From Desulfobacillus sp041396245 (GTDB lineage Bacteria; Pseudomonadota; Gammaproteobacteria; Burkholderiales; Rhodocyclaceae), in assembly GCA_041396245.1 (NCBI GenBank), contig JAWKYW010000004.1, forward strand, positions 62,001 to 126,000: 64,000 bases of DNA, in the 5' to 3' direction. The stretch's first letter is position 1. Each line of letters opens with the position of its first letter. The position numbers and the translations under genes were made by a program. Shown in pieces: positions 62,453 to 64,000 of the stretch. The notes beneath the pieces are model-generated. The model saw nothing but the letters and a program-made list of their open reading frames with translations. It searched no databases and had not been told where the DNA came from.

Positions 62453-62643
62453 ATAACTCAATGAGGGATTGTGGATAACTACCTTATTTTCAATGACTGA
62501 CTTTTTTATCAACAATTCCCGCACATGATTTCAGTACCCTTTTCCATAATCTTATGTACAATTTAACTATCTGTTTTTATAATATTTTTTAATGTTTTCA
62601 ACAGATATGGCCGGTGCACTGTTTACTAGTTGGAGATTTATAT
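62453..62643. promoter_or_regulatory. dnaA-dnaN intergenic region, candidate oriC
   Basis: A perfect DnaA box (TGTGGATAA) at 62470-62478, a near match TTATGTACA at about 62552, and a very AT-rich stretch at about 62560-62605 that could be the unwinding element. Boxes are few for a full origin, so this and the region upstream of dnaA may act together. Confidence 0.6.
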
Positions 62644-63750
62644 ATGCTCCTTATTAAAACAAAACGTGACAATCTCCTGATGCCACTGCAATCCGTTTGC
62701 GGCATTGTCGAAAAGCGTCACACCCTTCCGATCCTTTCCAATGTCCTGATCGAGAAAAGCGGAGAACAGCTGACCTTGCTTGCAACGGATATCGAGATCC
62801 AGATTCGGACGCATGCTGCCGGCGCTGGCGGATCCGAAAAAACAGCGGTAACCGTGGGTGCCAGGAAGTTGCAGGACATTTTGAGATCGCTGCCGGATAG
62901 TTCCGAGGTAAGCCTGGAATTGACCGACAAGCGCATGCAGGTCCGTTCCGGGAAAAGCCGTTTCAACCTTCAAACGCTTCCGGCGGAGGACTATCCGCGC
63001 ATTGCCCAAACGGATAGCGAGCAGGTCGGTTTGCAACTGACCCAGAAACAGTTCAAGCGACTGATCGGATTAGTGCAATATTCCATGGCGCAGCAGGACA
63101 TTCGCTATTACCTGAATGGTTTGCTGCTCGTGGTGAAAGGCAACGAGATTCGCGTGGTGGCAACAGACGGCCATCGCCTGGCCTATGCCAGCGAACAGTT
63201 GACGGAAACCCATCCGCATACGGAGGTAATCCTGCCGCGCAAGACCATCATCGAGCTTTCAAAGCTGCTGGCAGATAACGACGATTCCCTCCATATCGGT
63301 CTTTCACCCAATCAGTCCGTCTTCCGATTCGGCGACATCGAACTGGTATCCAAATTGATTGATGGAAAGTTTCCGGATTACGAGCGGGTCATTCCGCAAA
63401 ACCACAACAAGGTCATAACGATAGCGAGAAACGAATTCCTTCAATCCTTGCATCGCGCGGCAATTCTCACCAATGAGAAATTTCGCGGCATCCGGGTCGT
63501 CCTTGCGCCCGGCAGCCTGAAAATCATCAGCAGCAATGCCGACCAGGAAGAAGCCCAGGAAGAACTCGAGATTGCCTATGATGCCGAGGCCCTCGATATC
63601 GGTTTCAACGTCACCTATCTGCTGGATGTCCTGAACAACGTATCCAACGAAGAAATCGAAATTCGATTGGCCGATGCCAATTCGAGCGCGCTGATCACCC
63701 TGCCAGGCAACGATCATTTCAAATACGTCGTCATGCCAATGCGTATCTGA
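62644..63750 (+). CDS. dnaN: DNA polymerase III beta sliding clamp
   Basis: Ring-shaped processivity clamp of 368 residues with three repeated domains: MLLIKTKRDNLLMPLQSVCGIVEKRHTLPILSNVLI at the N-terminus, ATDGHRLAYASE in the middle, and the ending PGNDHFKYVVMPMRI, which forms the protein-binding pocket. The ATG at 62644 has GGAG upstream. Confidence 0.98.
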   Translation: MLLIKTKRDNLLMPLQSVCGIVEKRHTLPILSNVLIEKSGEQLTLLATDIEIQIRTHAAGAGGSEKTAVTVGARKLQDILRSLPDSSEVSLELTDKRMQVRSGKSRFNLQTLPAEDYPRIAQTDSEQVGLQLTQKQFKRLIGLVQYSMAQQDIRYYLNGLLLVVKGNEIRVVATDGHRLAYASEQLTETHPHTEVILPRKTIIELSKLLADNDDSLHIGLSPNQSVFRFGDIELVSKLIDGKFPDYERVIPQNHNKVITIARNEFLQSLHRAAILTNEKFRGIRVVLAPGSLKIISSNADQEEAQEELEIAYDAEALDIGFNVTYLLDVLNNVSNEEIEIRLADANSSALITLPGNDHFKYVVMPMRI

Positions 63751-63773
63751 AGCACCTTAGGAGCAAGCAATTG

Positions 63774-64000
63774 ATGGCCGAGAACAGCAAGGACGGCAAC
63801 ACCACCCAGGACAGCAACGACATCTACGATTCCTCCAGCATCAAGATCCTCAAGGGACTGGAAGCCGTCAGGAAGCGTCCGGGCATGTATATCGGCGACA
63901 CGTCCGATGGCACCGGACTTCATCATATGGTGTTCGAAGTGGTCGACAATGCCATCGACGAGGCGCTGGCCGGTCATTGTGACGATATCGTCGTTACCAT
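63774..64000 (+). CDS. gyrB: DNA gyrase subunit B, N-terminal part
   Basis: The first 75 codons are present: SSSIKILKGLEAVRKRPGMYIGDT...HHMVFEVVDNAIDEALAGHCDDI, the GHKL ATPase start of GyrB. Start ATG at 63774 with AGGAGC upstream. The rest lies beyond the window. Confidence 0.97.
   Translation, partial: MAENSKDGNTTQDSNDIYDSSSIKILKGLEAVRKRPGMYIGDTSDGTGLHHMVFEVVDNAIDEALAGHCDDIVVT

Overview
The window is high-GC chromosomal DNA from a betaproteobacterium, probably Rhodocyclales-like; the assignment is inferred from gene families and order only. The right end is the replication-origin neighbourhood: parB, parA, rsmG, mnmG, a TauE permease, mnmE, yidC, yidD, rnpA and rpmH on the minus strand, then dnaA, dnaN and the start of gyrB on the plus strand. 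DnaA boxes lie on both sides of dnaA, and two parS-like palindromes lie near mnmG.

Region by region. (1) 1-7.6 kb: a partial glpD, then a proteobacterial dedicated sortase (Pds) locus: histidine kinase, response regulator, VIT/VWA target protein, class GN sortase, and an L,D-transpeptidase-like protein that has lost its catalytic cysteine. Palindromic repeats fill the gaps here and have entered two of the genes in frame. (2) 7.6-14.6 kb: a DUF2917 gene divergent from a MocR-type regulator, then citramalate synthase, an orphan antitoxin, a MmyB-type regulator and leuCD. (3) 14.6-24.1 kb: a variable island of toxin-antitoxin modules (MNT/HEPN, HigBA-like, MobAB, BrnTA, DUF433/DUF5615, YefM/VapC), a fasciclin protein and a PLD-helicase-DUF3427 protein. 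Four of the six modules carry a visible lesion. A 24-nt motif, AAAGTCAG-N8-NCACGGCG, recurs between modules. (4) 24.2-31.2 kb: the complete F1Fo ATP synthase operon atpIBEFHAGDC (minus strand). (5) 31.3-51.9 kb: a metabolic island between atpI and parB.

The metabolic island is the most interesting part. It encodes a Liv-type ABC importer (livKHMGF order split as K, G, F, M, H), a ThiS/MoaD-like sulfur carrier, a MoeB/ThiF E1-like enzyme and a cysteine desulfurase. Divergent from these are a BKACE (DUF849) beta-keto acid cleavage enzyme, a tungsten/molybdenum aldehyde:ferredoxin oxidoreductase family enzyme, an FdxA-like ferredoxin and an adrenodoxin-type ferredoxin:NADP reductase. Opposite these follow malonyl-CoA decarboxylase, a 3-hydroxyisobutyrate-dehydrogenase-like enzyme and pyruvate dehydrogenase E2 and E1, with a divergent Lrp/AsnC regulator. 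The simplest reading is an uptake and oxidation route for a small carboxylic or branched acid. In it the AOR, ferredoxin and reductase form an NADP-linked electron chain, and the MoaD/MoeB/NifS trio may supply sulfur for the pterin cofactor. The substrate cannot be read from the sequence.

No tRNA, rRNA, CRISPR array or complete insertion sequence was recognised.
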